Origin: Agelaius tricolor
Lineage: Eukaryota > Chordata > Aves > Passeriformes > Icteridae
Assembly: GCA_023055355.1 (NCBI GenBank)
Contig: JALJCS010000024.1
Span: forward strand, 6,401,501-6,465,500
DNA: 64,000 nucleotides
Reading direction: 5' to 3'
Position 1 is the first letter of the stretch; every line of letters begins with the position of its first letter. A model generated the notes under the pieces. The model worked only from the letters and a program-made list of their open reading frames with translations. It was not told the DNA's origin and ran no database searches. Below, piece by piece: positions 48,114 through 63,100 of the stretch. Both the position numbers and the translations under genes were made by a program.

Positions 48114-51100
48114 CTGCAATCATCAAAAACCAAGAGTTGTAGTGGAGTTGCACCCGACCAGAATCTCCTATATGCAAACACCATCTGTTTGCAGGATCTC
48201 TGCTCAGAGCTCGAGTCAACCGTGGCTTCCTTTCCCCTCCCTTTGGCAGGGTTTCAGACTGAAAGGTCACTTGAAATGCAGTAATGCTGCTTGGCACACT
48301 CACACAGGAGGCTCATACCTGTGTTTCAGAGCACTTTGCTCAGCCTGGTCAATCCCATCTTAACCAAAGGGGAGTATGCTCAGAGATCTGAGACATCCAG
48401 GCAACGCTGCACACAACCTGGGACTGGGTAAGGCCAAAATCCTGGGATTTTGCCTCCAATGCAGGGATTTCTGCAGGCATAGACAGAGCTGTGGGCAGCT
48501 GCAGACCCTGATCCCCCTCTCCCCATTCCTATCCCTGCCTGCTGCAATAGGAAACACTCCAGCTATGCAAGCCAAGGGCATCCATGCAGCTCCTCACAGT
48601 TCAGAGCTGTTTCCAGCCATGGTTTATCAATGTATTTTAACAGGGAGGTCCTGATGTCTCTTCTACTGACCCACAGTCCCCTCAGAAGGAGACAGTTCTT
48701 CCTCTCACTGCACTGTGTTTATTATAAACACACAAGAAGAAACACTTCCAGCCATATTCCTCAACAACAGGGTCCTGCTTTCTCTGTTACTCCCTTGCAA
48801 GTATCACTACTGCTGCTCTCAACAACCTCTCCTGTACTACTGCCATATCTATCAGTAAAAAGAGAATGAACAAAGTATATTTCTACAAATGTTTTCCAAA
48901 CTAGAAAGCAGCTGGCGATACAACAGTCCAAGGAAGAGTTGCTTGACCAATCCAAAACAAGGCAGTGGCCAACCAAAGAACTGCATGGGAGTGTGTTTCT
49001 GCAGTTCCATCCTAAAGAAAATCTCTCCTGGTTTTAATTCATAGCCCTTGAACAGGAATTCACATGGTTCTGCAATGAGAAATGGACGTGGAAGTGCTTC
49101 CATGAATAACTGCTATCCTCCTTTCTGCCAGCCTGTTACAGGCTGAGCAAAGCCATGACCTGGAGCTGGCATTGCCCTCACAGCCATAAGAGGAAATGAA
49201 GCAGATCCCAAGAGTGAGGGGAATAATCATCTTTTTCAAATTTGCTCAATGCTGCATGAAGGAAACAAACACTGCAGGGAATTCAACACTTCTGGTCAAG
49301 AACGAACCTTCTTTTGAACAATGAGTTCAGAACCACAGTCCAGCATCAGTGTTTGAAATGGACAAACACTCTGGGGCACAAACACTCTTCAGCAGGGTTT
49401 AATATGCACCAAATGACAAATTAAATGTTTATAATTGGAATTATTAGTGCAATGTGAAAACAACCTGAGAATTAACATTGATAAAACCCAAAGCAAAACA
49501 GAATTAATACAGAACAGCAGTGACTACATACTCACATATGTAGTTCTGTCTGCCTATAAATCAGCAGTGTACTAGCTAAGAAACCACAAAGCATTTTCAA
49601 AAAATTTTACATTTTTTCTTCAAGCCACTTAGGGAAAAATGATTTTTGGTAAAAACCTGAGTCACAAGAGAAAACTGCCGACAGACTTTTTGTTTAGGTC
49701 TGGGGTTTGTTTTTAAATACAAGGTTCTAAACTTAAGCATCGAAATGCTTTTATTTAAACAACACCAACAAAGATTGGCTGAAGTATTCACAAAAAGAGC
49801 CCAATCGGATCCCCTGAGGCTGCTACCTTAACCTGGAATATCAATCTTTAAAATAGTGAAATTAGGGACCACTGATATTTATACAGAAAATCTTAATGAG
49901 GCAAATGTTTATTTCTGCATCTGTAATCTCTAACAACTACCTGGGGTAGTTGCATTTTAAATACAAAAACTTGTGTCAGGGACTAAATTCAAATAATCTT
50001 CTTGTTTTCTAAATGGCCTCTGAACATACCCACATGAGCCTGTTTCACTCAGCCCAACCTGGATGCAACAGTACCTAGACTGATGACAAGAAAGTGGGGA
50101 CTGAAGATGAAGGAGCATATGTGAAGGAAGAGGAGAAGAATGGTACCAAATAGTAAATAGAGAGGTAAACACCTAGGAATAGAATGAGCAATATACTTGG
50201 AGCAGTTAGAAGTCTGATAAGGAATATACAGAACTGTTGATGTGAGATTTACTTAGTATTAATTCTGGAGAACATTAATGAAACCAGACTACATACTGAA
50301 CTTGTCTGCCTCTTGCTATCTGAGGAAAGTCTGCTTACCACAGGGAGAAGAAAGCAAGGCTTTAGTGCACTTCCTTGCCACATCAACTGGGAGTTCACAG
50401 AAATATCACCAAAGTTCAGGGGCATGGCCGTGTGCCTTTTTAAAGCACAAACTCTTTAATGTTACCTGCCAGCCCAGTAGAGCAGGACTTTACAGAAGTG
50501 CCAGGAAGAACATGGGACTGAATCTAAGAAGAGTATTTTTAAATGACCAGTGAGAAGAATTAAAAGGGCTGAATATTAACAAAACTGCTTTAAGGCTTTT
50601 CCAGTACTACCAGCTGATACTGATAGCAGTTAATGTGCTAAACACACTTGCTGGAAGACCTCCTCTAACTTCACTTTTTATCTTAAAAGGACTTTTTCTT
50701 TCATCTAATTACTCAACACCTATGAATCCATTACAGATTTTAAAGCATAAGCTTTACATAGATCTTTACATAAATGCAGACATGTTTATGTGACTAATTC
50801 ATTAATTATAATCAATAGCATAGATTGTGAAAGTACAAAAAGAAAACCAGCCCACCACAACTCCTCTAGTACTGGAGTAAATATCCTCACGTTTTTCATC
50901 TTAGAAAAAACTGTAAGAATGTAAGAAAACATTTCAGGCATGTTACATTAACAGATCACACTAGCAGGAACAAGGGACTCAAACTTCACAGCAGATAAGT
51001 TGTCTCGTACAGGCTCTGCCAGCATTAATTTCTCTCTTTTTCTGCAGGGACCTGACAGCTTTTGCTTTTCCTCAGCTGCCTGTGACCACAGGAGGAGGGA

Positions 51101-54100
51101 AAGGCACTCACAGAGGTAATCACAGCCAGAGCTGCTTTGTGTTTTGCAGCTCACGCCTTAAATTCCACCTAAAAAAATAACAAAAAGAAAGGAAAAAAAA
51201 AAGAAAAGCAGCCTAATGTCAGAGCAACAGGGTAACAGTCTCTGTGCATGAAACATGGTTGAAGTTGGGTAATTACACTCTGCTCCAGCTTCCAACACCA
51301 GTGTGGATCTGCCTGGACACCAGAGCTGACAGAAAAGGGCAATTTCCTCACCTCAGGTGGATGCACAGAAATATCCCCCCCCATCACTGATACTGATTTC
51401 ATCTGGGAAGACAGGGATATAAAAATGCCATCCAAAATCCAAATCAAGCCTGCAGCTCTCTGTTTTGGGTGTAGCCCCACATATGGAGAGGTGCATGGGT
51501 GCCCAGGTCTGATTTACCACATCGTCCTTTGTGCCAGATGATAAAGGGGTTTCAGATGTTCAAGACTCCAGTGTTTCCCCACAAGCAGGTTCACAGCAGG
51601 GTCCTCTGAGTCTGCTTTACAGCTCCTCTAGTGCTTGGTAAGCCCGGGCTGGTCAGCATTCCTGGGCAGGGGCCATGTGCAGCAGCTGTCTGGTGGTTCC
51701 TCACATTCACATAAAGGACAAAGCCACCTGCTGACAACTGACCCAAAGGCTACCAGCAGGAACTGCCCTAAACTGGTTTTGAATCCATGTAAGCATGATG
51801 GGCAGTAGAGGCAGGGCTTTCAGAGCCCATGGCAGAACCTGGAGCCCCACAGCATGGAGGGACAAAGCAGCAAAAAGGTGGTATTAAGACTTTTCCTACA
51901 GAACAAGGACATCCACCAGACCCTCACAGGAAGACCACTCACTGACTCTAGTCCTTGCAGACTCCAGTTTGCTCAAGTGTTTGGCTGTGAAAAGGCAAGT
52001 TCACCACTTCTCAAAGAAAGGGTTGCCATACAAAGATCTATTAAGATCTTTGACCCTAATCAATTTCATAATTGTGTTAAGTGAGTCTATTAAATAATAG
52101 TCAATAAGCTTTGCTGCATATGTGAAATCCCAGATGGAAATCCAAGCAGTACACCAAGAAATGGAATACTAAGATGCAGAAAAAAAATAAGAAACAAGAA
52201 AGTCCATTGTTCACCCTGGATAATCTTCATTCCAAGGAAACTGCAACAACTCCAAGAAATTCCTACAACTACTTGACAGGCGGTTGCAATGGGAACAAAA
52301 AACTTCTCTGTGGGGCTAAATAATGCAACAAAAGGCAATGGCTGTGGATTCAGAGGTTCAGGATGGGCACAGGGAAACAAATTTTTTATTGGGGCAGTGG
52401 TGAACAACCAGGATAGGTTGCCCAGAAAGGCAGTCCTTGGAGGTTCTTAAAGATTTACCCAGACAGAGCCATAAACCTTCACAGACACACATCCGTGTCT
52501 ATGAACGTGTAAATACAAAACTGCCTGTAACCCTTCAGCATCTGACTCACAAGATTGCTCCTATTCATGTACCAGCAAAACATCCCCAGCTGTGTGGCTT
52601 GAACCTGTGCCACTCTGACTGACAGACTGCTGGTAGGTTTGTGGAGTGACCTGATCCACTGCAGCCTTTCCACAGGGGCTCTCCAGGGCTTTGTCAGGTC
52701 CAGCACAGCAGAGAGAAATGGCCTGCAGCCATCAGACAGCAGATAGCTGTTCAAGCAGCAATTGCACAGTTTTTTGACAGCAGCAAAGGTGTGTTTCCTA
52801 AACCATTCAAGTATAAATCTACTGGCTTTATTTAGAGGCCACTGAGCTGCACAAAGCCAGCTGCAAAGGCAAGGGCATATCCCAAATGAGCTGCTCAGTC
52901 CTCAGCATGGCATGCCTCAGCCAGGCCCTGGTGACATTGAACGGCCACAGACACTCATGATCCAGGGTGACATTACTGAGTTCCTGTGAAATGTGTGCCT
53001 GTCCATCCTGCCACCCCAGCTGGGCACTCCCTCCAGACAAGCTTCCAACAGCCCTCCACGTGTTTGTGGTGGGTAGCACGGGGTGGGCATTTCCTGGAAG
53101 CTGCATCCAAAGATAAACAGTTCCCAGTGCTGGCATCGTGTTCCTGACTGCCAGAGGTCACTTGCTGAAAGTGTCAGAAGGGCCATGCTCATCTGTTTCT
53201 GAACAATTGTGAGCAAGAGCATAAAACTCACTACAGAGAAGTCAAAATCATGACAAGTGTTCACCTTGCACATCGTCCAGGTCTCACTCCACTGCCCCCA
53301 TGGAGCACAAGAATGACTCCCCCATGCACCCATTCTCTGCTGACCCAGAGCTGGCTGTGGAAAGGAAGAAGCCATTCTATCAGCAGTCTGTCATCCTGTG
53401 GGCATCCCAGACCAGTTCTGTCTGGTCCACACCTGCTCCCTGCTACTAGCAGACTCCCAGTCTGCCAGTGGAGCTGTCCTGGCCATACTGGCATCTCAGA
53501 CATGCAGCATCTCCAGCTGATGGAGGAAGGATCCAGAAGGTTAGGAAATGACCAAAAAGCCACTAAATGTCTATATTCCCACACTGCATGTCCTGATCTT
53601 CCCTTCATGCTGGCTCCAGCAGTTGGCAGGGTTAGACATGATGTTGCTTCCACATGCACAGCCCATCGTACCTCTCACCACAGTGCACCACTGAAGCAGG
53701 CAGGAAATAATGCTGCCCTCACAAGCAGGCCCTAACTGTGCTTTCTGTAGGGTACCTTAGTGCTAAAAACACTTATGTGACTGAACAAACACTTGTGTGA
53801 CTGAACATGTGTCTGTTTCAGATGTCCCAGTTTTACTCCACCAAACTGGCTCTGTGTACAGGAGGTTGACATACTCTCAAATCAACTGCTAGATACGTTT
53901 GTTTGGTGCTCTTCTGAAAAGAAAAGGACACTATAGATCAAACTCAAGCAATGCAATCACTACAAGCCACACCACTGAGAATAAGCAATAGATTTGAAAT
54001 AGATGTAAAAATTAAAAATTTGTCATTTCTGTACATTAACCATTTTGATCCAAAAACCAGACAGCATCACGCCCTATCACAAAGCAAATTCAGTACAAAC

Positions 54101-57100
54101 TTAATAAAACTAAACCCCAACTTCAAAGAATAGAAACCTATTTGAAATTAATCTAGAAGACACAATATTACAAACTGGACAGAGTCACCTAAGCCATTCT
54201 GATTCCTTCTCTAATGTTTCACTTTTTTTTCCACATTCAAACCTATCCTGGTGCTGTGCAATGAAGTTAATACACAAAGGTTTAAATATAGAGCAGTTAC
54301 TAAATTTTTCATTGTTGCATAAGGACTGTGTAATCTGGCTTAATAATGTGCATAGGGTAAAGTCAGAGAAGAATCTCTGCACCAAAAATTCACTTCTGGA
54401 GTCAAATGTTATCCAGATACACTATGAACCAAAACAGTCTGGCCTCAGCCCACAGCTTTGGGTCAGAGACACCAGCAGTGAACTAATGGTGGTGTTCCCT
54501 CCTTAAAGCAAGGTGAATTTATCTCCCTGCCAGACATGAAATTCAGCATAAAATACAGAAGTGAGCTAACTGCAATTGTAAGACAGTCATGTTTTTACAG
54601 GAAGACTCTTCACAGATTTATTTATGAAATGCAAATACCTGCGTACAGGGAACACTCAAGTTTTAGACAGAATCAGCAAAGAGAAGCTCAGGATACTTTG
54701 TGACATGCACTGGGTCAGGACGAACACTGACAGCATCATTACTCATAAACAACATTACTTCAAAGTTTTTAAAAAATGCAGAAATGTAGCAGTAAAAACC
54801 TCCCTAGTGTGACTTCAGGGTTCACCTGCCACCAAGGTAAAACGAGGGCGAGAAACTCTGCCTGTCCTCTGATACCAGCTTCAATCCCTTCTTACTGGAG
54901 CTTGACACAACAAGGCAACATCTTTTAAGGGCTGCAGCTCTTTTTATTCTGTGCACAGTCACACTCTGAAGTGGTGACAAAATTTTGCTGCAAATTGTTT
55001 TAATGGTACTGAAAATTTAATATATTCATATTATTTTGTGTAGCCCTGGATATCATGGCCACATATGCAATGTTGGTAATCATGCAATTATGTACCCAAC
55101 TCTGCTTAGTGGAAGCTGGTACTCAAGCATACTTGCCTCGCTCCTCTTTAAGCTAACACTCTAATGAAAGTGTCAGGAATTACATATTTACAGCTTGACA
55201 AGACTTTTTGTAAGCTACCAAAGATGACTCTGTACTAATTAAAACACATTTGTTTACAAAGGCATTTAAAGAGATTATTTATAAGCTTCCAGCTTACGAA
55301 ATCACAGAAATTCAATTAGATAAATGGTTCTAAAGAAACCTATTTATTAATGATTCAGACAGTATTTAGCATATCTCCAGCAAAATATTAAACATAATGG
55401 AAGATAACGGCCCTCTACTGCAATAAAAATTCCTGTTTCTTTCAAATTTATTTCACTCAGAAACACTTTTAATACTTTATTCTCTACAAAGGATACCTCA
55501 AATACTTTTTTTTCTTAAGGATGCTCTAGCTCACACTTGAGCTGCTCAATCTATTTCAACTACACAACAAATATGCTTTAGTGAAAAGGAAAGAAAACCT
55601 CTTAGTATTAAAGCACTGTACCATAGCAAGGCACCCAGTGTGCAGATTGCTCCGAGATGTGTGAAAAGCTTGCTCACAGCTGAGTGCCTTGGAGTCAAAC
55701 CCAGAAAATGCAGTCTTGCTCTTACAGCAAACCTCTTGGCTTTTTATTACCCAAGGAAAGATAAACCAAACACCAGGAAGCTGAGGGTCTTTTTCATGGT
55801 AAAAACAAATGCCTGAAGTTTGCCCACTGGTGAAGATTCATCCAAGGCATTTTTTGTGTGTGTCTAACACCTCATAGAACCCCTGCAACTAAATTCTGCA
55901 GTAAAGCCCACATGGAAACTAACAGGGAGGAAGAGCAGCGAGTGTCTAATTGCAGTGATTGTTAATGAATTAAATGCAACAACCCTGCAACCACCCACTT
56001 TATTTACTGTGATATTAACTGTATTCATCCTCAATATGCATTTCCAGCATGCTGAATACTTGTGTGCATCTGCTCTGCTGAACCAAAAGCAGCCACCTTG
56101 GAAGTGTCCAAACATGGGATAACAACTGCAGCAAGCACCTCTTAGCATCACCAGCTTTCAGAGAGTCAGTGCTGCTCTGGACTCATCTGCAAGTTTTCAC
56201 ATGAATACTGCCCAGCAATGTCTGGTGCTGTTCCCAATGCTAAGGAAATAGAGAAAACCTCTGCTGCCTGTTAACACAGCCTGTGATTTCCATGTTTTGC
56301 ACATTTTATCACTCTGAAAAATATTTTGGTTCTTTTACACTACATCTAAATGCACATTTCAGCAGTTACAGTGCATTTTATTTACTTTCCCTTAGTGCCA
56401 CTTCAGCCCACTAGATGAGTCCAGACTCCACACTTGACTTTTACCTTTTCACCTTCCAAAAGATGCCACTTGTTCACATTTTAGAACATAGACCTGGAAC
56501 CAGAACTTACTCCTACATCTTTCAGTACACGTAAGTTAATGGAAGCATCTGCAGTGCCACAAATGGATGCATTTTTGGCCAGTTAACAGAAAGCTAGCTG
56601 GAATGCAAGCTGGAAACAGGTGACTAGTAGCTGGTCTGTGAGAGGGAAGCTGCTGACTCCTAAAAGAGGGAATACCTGGGCGACCTTGCTGCCCATGTTG
56701 CCTCCTTTGTCTCTCCCATCATTACTCCTCCCTCCAGTAGCTCTTTGCTGAATGCGGTGACAATTGCCTGTCCTAAGTTACAAGAGCATTGGGCTACATC
56801 AACATCTCCTCATCTCTCAAAATTCCCACAAGGAGATTTTGATGCACTTTGTGCTCTGGTTCCCAGCAGAAGGTGAGCTGTGGTCACCCATGTGCTGTAT
56901 ACCCTGGGAACCTCAGCTAAGAAGGGCAAATGACAGCAGCTCCCGAGGCTTGCTTTGGGCTGGAATGACCCTGCAAAGCAACCTGGACAACACCAGCATG
57001 AGAGACCTGACCAGAGCCTCAGCAGCTGGTGGCTTGCCAGAGTGCCCACGGGCTGTCCCTTCAGGAACCCACCCAGCAGCAGAAGCACACAGACTGATGC

Positions 57101-60100
57101 ATGTCCCACAGTCACATCTGACTTTGGCCACCAGAAGAAACAAAAGCCCAGTGGCACAGTTAGTGCCTGTTGCTGCACTGCTCCTCAACCTTCTCCCACT
57201 GGAGCTCCCCTGCCTGCAAAGTGAGCAGGAGCTGTCTGAGGCGTGCGAGGTGTGACAGGGATGTGTCACACCATGGTGCACGCTCACCCACGGCCCTGCA
57301 CCGCCCCCAGGCCCAGCCAGCAGCCAGGAGGGGCTCAGAGGAGCCCTTGGGCAAGGCAAGCACAGGCAGGAGCACCTCAGCAAGGACTCCAGTGCAAGGG
57401 GAACACCAGCAGCTCTCACTGGTACCTGTTTTACCCACTGGGGAACCAGAGCCTTAGCCCCTGCAGCACTAAGAGCTGCAGGACCATCATCTGACCACTC
57501 TCCTCTCCTTGTTTTTTTCTAGACTCATCCCTGCAGGCAGGTTTTTCCTCACAGCTTTCCCCATGCTTCAGCCATCCCACTGTCTTAAGCTGCTCTTATC
57601 TGAAGAGCAGCCATGAAAGGTTTAAAAGCCCTTCATTGTTCTTGTGTCTCGGCAATAACTAACAGCAACACACAGAAATCTGAGATGTACTTCATGTGAA
57701 ATGTCAACAGGAATTTACAAGCTATACAGGGATTCTCAAAAGCATCACAAGCAAAAGTAATGGCAGCTGGATATCATTTGTCTTTCCTGGATGGTATCCA
57801 TCATAAATTTACATGTATGAGATTCTACATCTTTTGACCATAGGCAATAAATCTCTGACCTTGCAAGAATGTGAGGCAACAGAAATCAAACATTATGCAA
57901 ACAGCTGAAACCCATTGCAGTATGTTTTTGCCCTTGTATGGATTTCTTTTCTTCTGCAAAAAAAGGGAAAAAAAGGAGATTCCAACCTATATTTTAGCAT
58001 TTCAGCCTTTAGGTTGTGCTCATCTATAAAGAACAGTTTTCTGTATTTTAAACCTTCAAAGTCAACGTCAGACAAATAGGAACAATTCTTAGAGCTATAG
58101 AAAAGGAATTTCTTTTTCAGGTGTCTTCAATTTTTAGCCCTGTTACCTACTGATTGTCTTTAACATTTACCCCTCTAACACTTCTAAGCAATGGCAAGGG
58201 AGGTGTCACCTGGTACCACGAGCTCAGCATCACACAGTACCGACCTAATCCAGGCAGATGAACAACAGTGCCTTGTAGAGAAATACATGAGTGATGGAAA
58301 TATCATCATACATACTGAAAACAGAGTCCACAAAAAACTAGTCAGCCATGCTTTTAATAAACCTATTTAATACTTCATTCAGCCAGCCACCCATTTGTTT
58401 TGCACATTAAAATGTGCACATTGCAATTTAGTAGTCCTCCTAAATTAGACCTCTCAAACCCATCTGTCTTACTGGCACTCAAGTTTCTTAGATTACACTG
58501 CAGGGAGACTCAAGTTTGTCTGCTACCTCAGAATAGTGTCAGACCCAATTAGATAAGGAAAGTGCTGCCACGAGATCATGCCATTACAGGATCAAGCAGT
58601 TGTAATTCCCACTTGATGTGACATGGAGGCACACACGTACTCACACGCTGCCCATGGAGCCCCAGCAGTGGGTCAGGACGTGCAGCAGTAAAACTTTGGC
58701 CCTCCCTGGCAGTGGAGCACCATAAAGCAAATTGGCACAGCACATCCAAAGCCATGGTGTGAGTCTGCAGACCTGCAACAGGTGTGTTGGCCTTTGCCAC
58801 CTTTCACAGTACTCTTGGAAGGAATTTGTCAAGGACTGCAGAGTGGGTTAAAGAGAATTACACTCATTTAAACAAAGAAAAGCTGTGTAGCAACAACAGG
58901 TTTGCACTGGGTTTACACGCAGAGGGGAACAGGATGATAGTGATGATTTTTCACAAATTAACCATTCACCACCAGGTGGCTGGAGAGGATGCAGTCTGCC
59001 TCCCCCAGAAGTGGCTCCTGGGAGCTGCAAGTCCCTCTCACATGGGGCTCCAGGACCAAGGTGCAGCTCAGCTCTGTGCACATGAGCTACACGTTTATCG
59101 ACTGACAACACCCCAGAGCAAGTCACTGCTTACAAATCAGCTCATGGCTTGAAACCGGCTTTAATTATCAGACTGTTTCCCCACATCAAAATGCTAAGCA
59201 AGAACATCGTGTCTCAGGACAGCTGCCAACAGGAAGGATCTTAAAAAAAAAAGTGTGGGGGAGACTACAATGCTTAAATAAGCCTAGAGAAGTTGAGCTG
59301 CAGCACAGCACTAAGCCAAGAGAGCACACTACTGGGCCTAGTGAGCTTTTTCTGCCTAATTTTAAACCTCCCTATAGACCTAGTTATTTTGTACGTGTGT
59401 CAAATGAGAGGGGAAATGTGTTCAAGTTTGGGGTTTTTTTTAATACCACGGTATGATGCCAAATTAAAGGAGAGGCAAGTCAAGTTGAATTATTTTAGCT
59501 AAATTAAAAACATGCATTGCTGTCACACACTGAGCACAAGGCCTAGGGATAGCAGACAGCCAGAATTAAGCAGCCTTTTCCTGCATCAACTTAAATGAGT
59601 GTGAAGCATTAATATTTGCAATACTGGATACCTGTGACTGTGGTTTTATTGTCTATTGAACCTCAATATCCAAATACCAAGTATTCAGTTTAAGCAGCCT
59701 GACAAATGCTGTAGGGACTCCACCTTCCACATGCACAAGGCACCAAAAGAAACAACAGCAATTTACACCAGTTTTAAAACCTCATCAGAGCTAAGGCAAC
59801 TCTGTCTCCAGTTCAGCACCTAAACAATTACTTGCTCCTTCACAGTGGTAGGAAGTTTTAAGCTCTGATCAGGAAACTATCAGAAAGAGATATTTAGTGC
59901 TATGTGTTACTTTCATTTTTGCTTCTGCTATTACTTCCTCGGCACATGCACCTACCAAAGCCTCGTGGCCATCTTAGAGGGAGCAGCTAATGATGGCAGC
60001 TTGAGCGTGCACAAGTGAATTGACTTGATTGGGGAAGGAAGTGGTGGGTGTTGCTTTTACCAGCAAGTGCAGATACTTGAGATGTGTTCCAGTGAGACAG

Positions 60101-63100
60101 CTGAGGTGCCCTGGGACAACAGCAGGGTGCCTGTTCCAGCCAGCTGAAGGCTGGTTCAGACCCCAAGTGAGAACAACAAAGGAGAGAAGAAAAGAAATCG
60201 CACTGAAGTAATTAAGAACACATGTCCCCAAATGTCTTGCTGTATGTCTCCAACTCCCTCATTTAAACCTTGTAATTAGAGGTGAATGGAAGACAGTGAG
60301 GTGTATGTATAAACAAATTTAGGGGAGGGATTAAATGCACTGACTGTAATTAAAGATGGTCACTTCCAAGGCTGCAATGGGTACTTTTACTTTCAGGTGA
60401 ATTAAAAGCTGAATAACACCTATTTCTGCCACCACCCCCCCCAAACAAAAAAAGAAAAAATCTGACATCAAGGGACAGTGGAGGCTTGAAGATATCTGAC
60501 AGTCCTGCCTCCAAGTTTAGATACAGCTTGCCACAAAACCAGTAGTGCCTTGTTTATAATTTAATTTCCAACCTATTTCCCTTTCCATTGAACAGTATAA
60601 AACTAGTTGTCTCTGAGCCAGATAAGGTGCAGTTGAGCAGAATCTGAAAATGATCCATCTGGGGATGATAAGGTATGGAACACCTTTCAAAACTCTCCTT
60701 CCTTCTTTCTTCCCTGCAAAATTGAGCTCAGATTTCTTAAGTGCAGTGTCCTGAGGTTATCTGGCAATGGAAGGAAGCGCCAGAAGTTTGGACTCACTTG
60801 CCATGTGAGTATGTAAAGTCAGACAGTGGGAACCAAGACACCCAACAGTCTATTTAAAACACCTCTTAGCACCTACACCCAATAACTGCTTCTAGCAAAC
60901 ATACACAACAAGCTCCCAAATTTCCCTAGCAGAAATTATTTGCTCCACCCATGTTGTTCATTGCAGCAGTCAACACAACAGCATTTACCAATCGGGATTA
61001 AGTCAGCTTTCTTGGGGAATTACAGGGTTTGCTACCTTTATGTTTTGTAAATACCAGCTAATGTGCTATGTAAGACACAGAGTGTCTGTGCAGCTGGTAT
61101 TTGCAAACACTGCTGGTATTCCTAACTTCAATAGGAGCTGCTGAGTCCTGACAGCAATTACATGCCAGGCAGGCCCCTTATTTAGCATCTTGTATCTTCA
61201 TTTAGTTACCCAAACTGAACCATCAAGGAAAGAAAAGCAGATAAATCTGTTAGGCATCAGTCCCAAGGAGGCAGCTGGGAGAAGAGGACTCACCACTACA
61301 ACTCCAGCCTTTTACAGGTGCTTTTCCACCTTCAGATGTAGTCTTTGACTGTTACACAAATCTGCTTTGTTGCAATAAGGTAGAACCTAATAAAGGCTTT
61401 CTTCATGTAGGGCATGTAGCCTGCAACCAGAGTTATTAGTTTTTCAAGTCAGAGGCATTGCAACATGACCTCATGTACATACATCCAAGCCCACACCTCT
61501 GCTGTGTCGGCTGTGCCAATCTCCACGTGCTACAAAATTAGTCACACTAATTTATGTAGAAAAAAGCTTGTGTAACATAAACTAGCATTAAACAATAATA
61601 TTAGCCAATTGACATCCTTTGACAAGTTCTGTCACTCTGCTGTAGCCTAGAAGGATGTGTACATAGCTCAGCATATGTATTTCCATCGCAAAAGGCAGCA
61701 CTCTATCTAAGTCCCAAAACACCTCTCTCCTTCCAAACATAGGGAGGGGTGGGTAGAAGGAATATCTTATCCATTCTTGGGGATTGCACAGTTTTTTAGG
61801 ACAAGAGGAGTCAGTTTTTAACTGGATCCCATGCACAAGGAAGGGGATGGGGTAGGGGAGGAGTTGGTTTTGGTTTTGTTTTTCTAAAAAAGGCCCAAAT
61901 TAAACTTCTGTGAAGGGACAGCATTATGCTTTTTCACATTTATAATCTGCTGTCTAAATGCTCATGCTCAGTACAGTTTCTGGAACCTTTCTGCATCCTC
62001 TGCAGCTGCCTGGATGTGATGCAGGGTTCAGCCTGCAGGCAGGCACAACTCCTACTGAAATTCCCTGGGCATGAGGCAGAGTTAGGCCCACAGTCTGCCA
62101 GTGTACCAAGGGGAAAAAACACAGATTAAAAACTACTTGACCTGCAAAGGAATTCTGTGCAGTAAATCTAAGCACAAGTGTCTGCTGACAGAGACCATGA
62201 GGGAAAAGGAGCATGAGCTACAGCAGGGAAGTACACACCGTTCCATTCAGAAAGAGACATTTTGAATTTGGGACCAGGCCATGGTATATCCAATACCCAA
62301 GTGAGGTAGTCACTCCAGGGAAAGGAGTGCTAAAAATAGAGCTACAGATGCCAATACAGCATGGAGGCAGGGAGAGGAAGGGACAGGACAAGCAACTCAC
62401 AGAACACAGCCACCTCCTCCAGCTGAGGTTGATCCCTTTTTGTCTACTCGAAGCAAGGGCACTGGGACTCAGTGAATGCTCGTGACATACTTGGGAGAAA
62501 GAAAGGCAGGCTCCTGCAGATCTGGTGTGAATCCTGAGTGCAGAGCCAACCTTGCCTCAAAGAGCTGGAGCTGCACTGCTGACTTTCAGGCACATTTGCT
62601 GCTTCTTCAAACCACAGCAGGTACCACTTCTGTATATTGGTCTGTGGGCTTCCACAGACCTGACTGGCTGGGATTCAGCCAAGGATTCCCATTGCATTAT
62701 GTAAGACTCATTTCAGAGGCCAGCTTCTTAAAGTCCATTAGCTGCCTAAATACCTTTAAAAAAACCAAAAATCAAATTCCAGCTCACTTGTCCAGATGTA
62801 GCTAAGCAAGCTTAAAAAACCCCTCTTTTTCAAAATACCTAATTCAACTTTTTTTTTCTCCTCCAATCAGGAGAGCAGCCACCATCAGGCCTCTCTTGCC
62901 CTATATGCAGGGAATCAGCACCTAACTGTACTGAAAGTACCAGAAAGTCTGGCCCATCCATCTCTACTTTGTACAAGTCCAGCCCACTTTCTCTACCATG
63001 CTGGATGAGAACTAGCCAGGTCAATTAGCAGATGCTGAAAACAGAAACCACCTTCTAGACAGTCCATTAGAGGCTGACACACAATGGACTTATGTTTGAA

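Noticed and set aside
52917..53735. Overlapping open frames of 130-160 codons on both strands
   Set aside because: Present on both strands in a GC-richer intronic stretch, with no family, start context or splice structure.
56764..57494. Cluster of open frames up to 168 codons on both strands
   Set aside because: Same reason: composition-driven openness, nothing recognisable on either strand.
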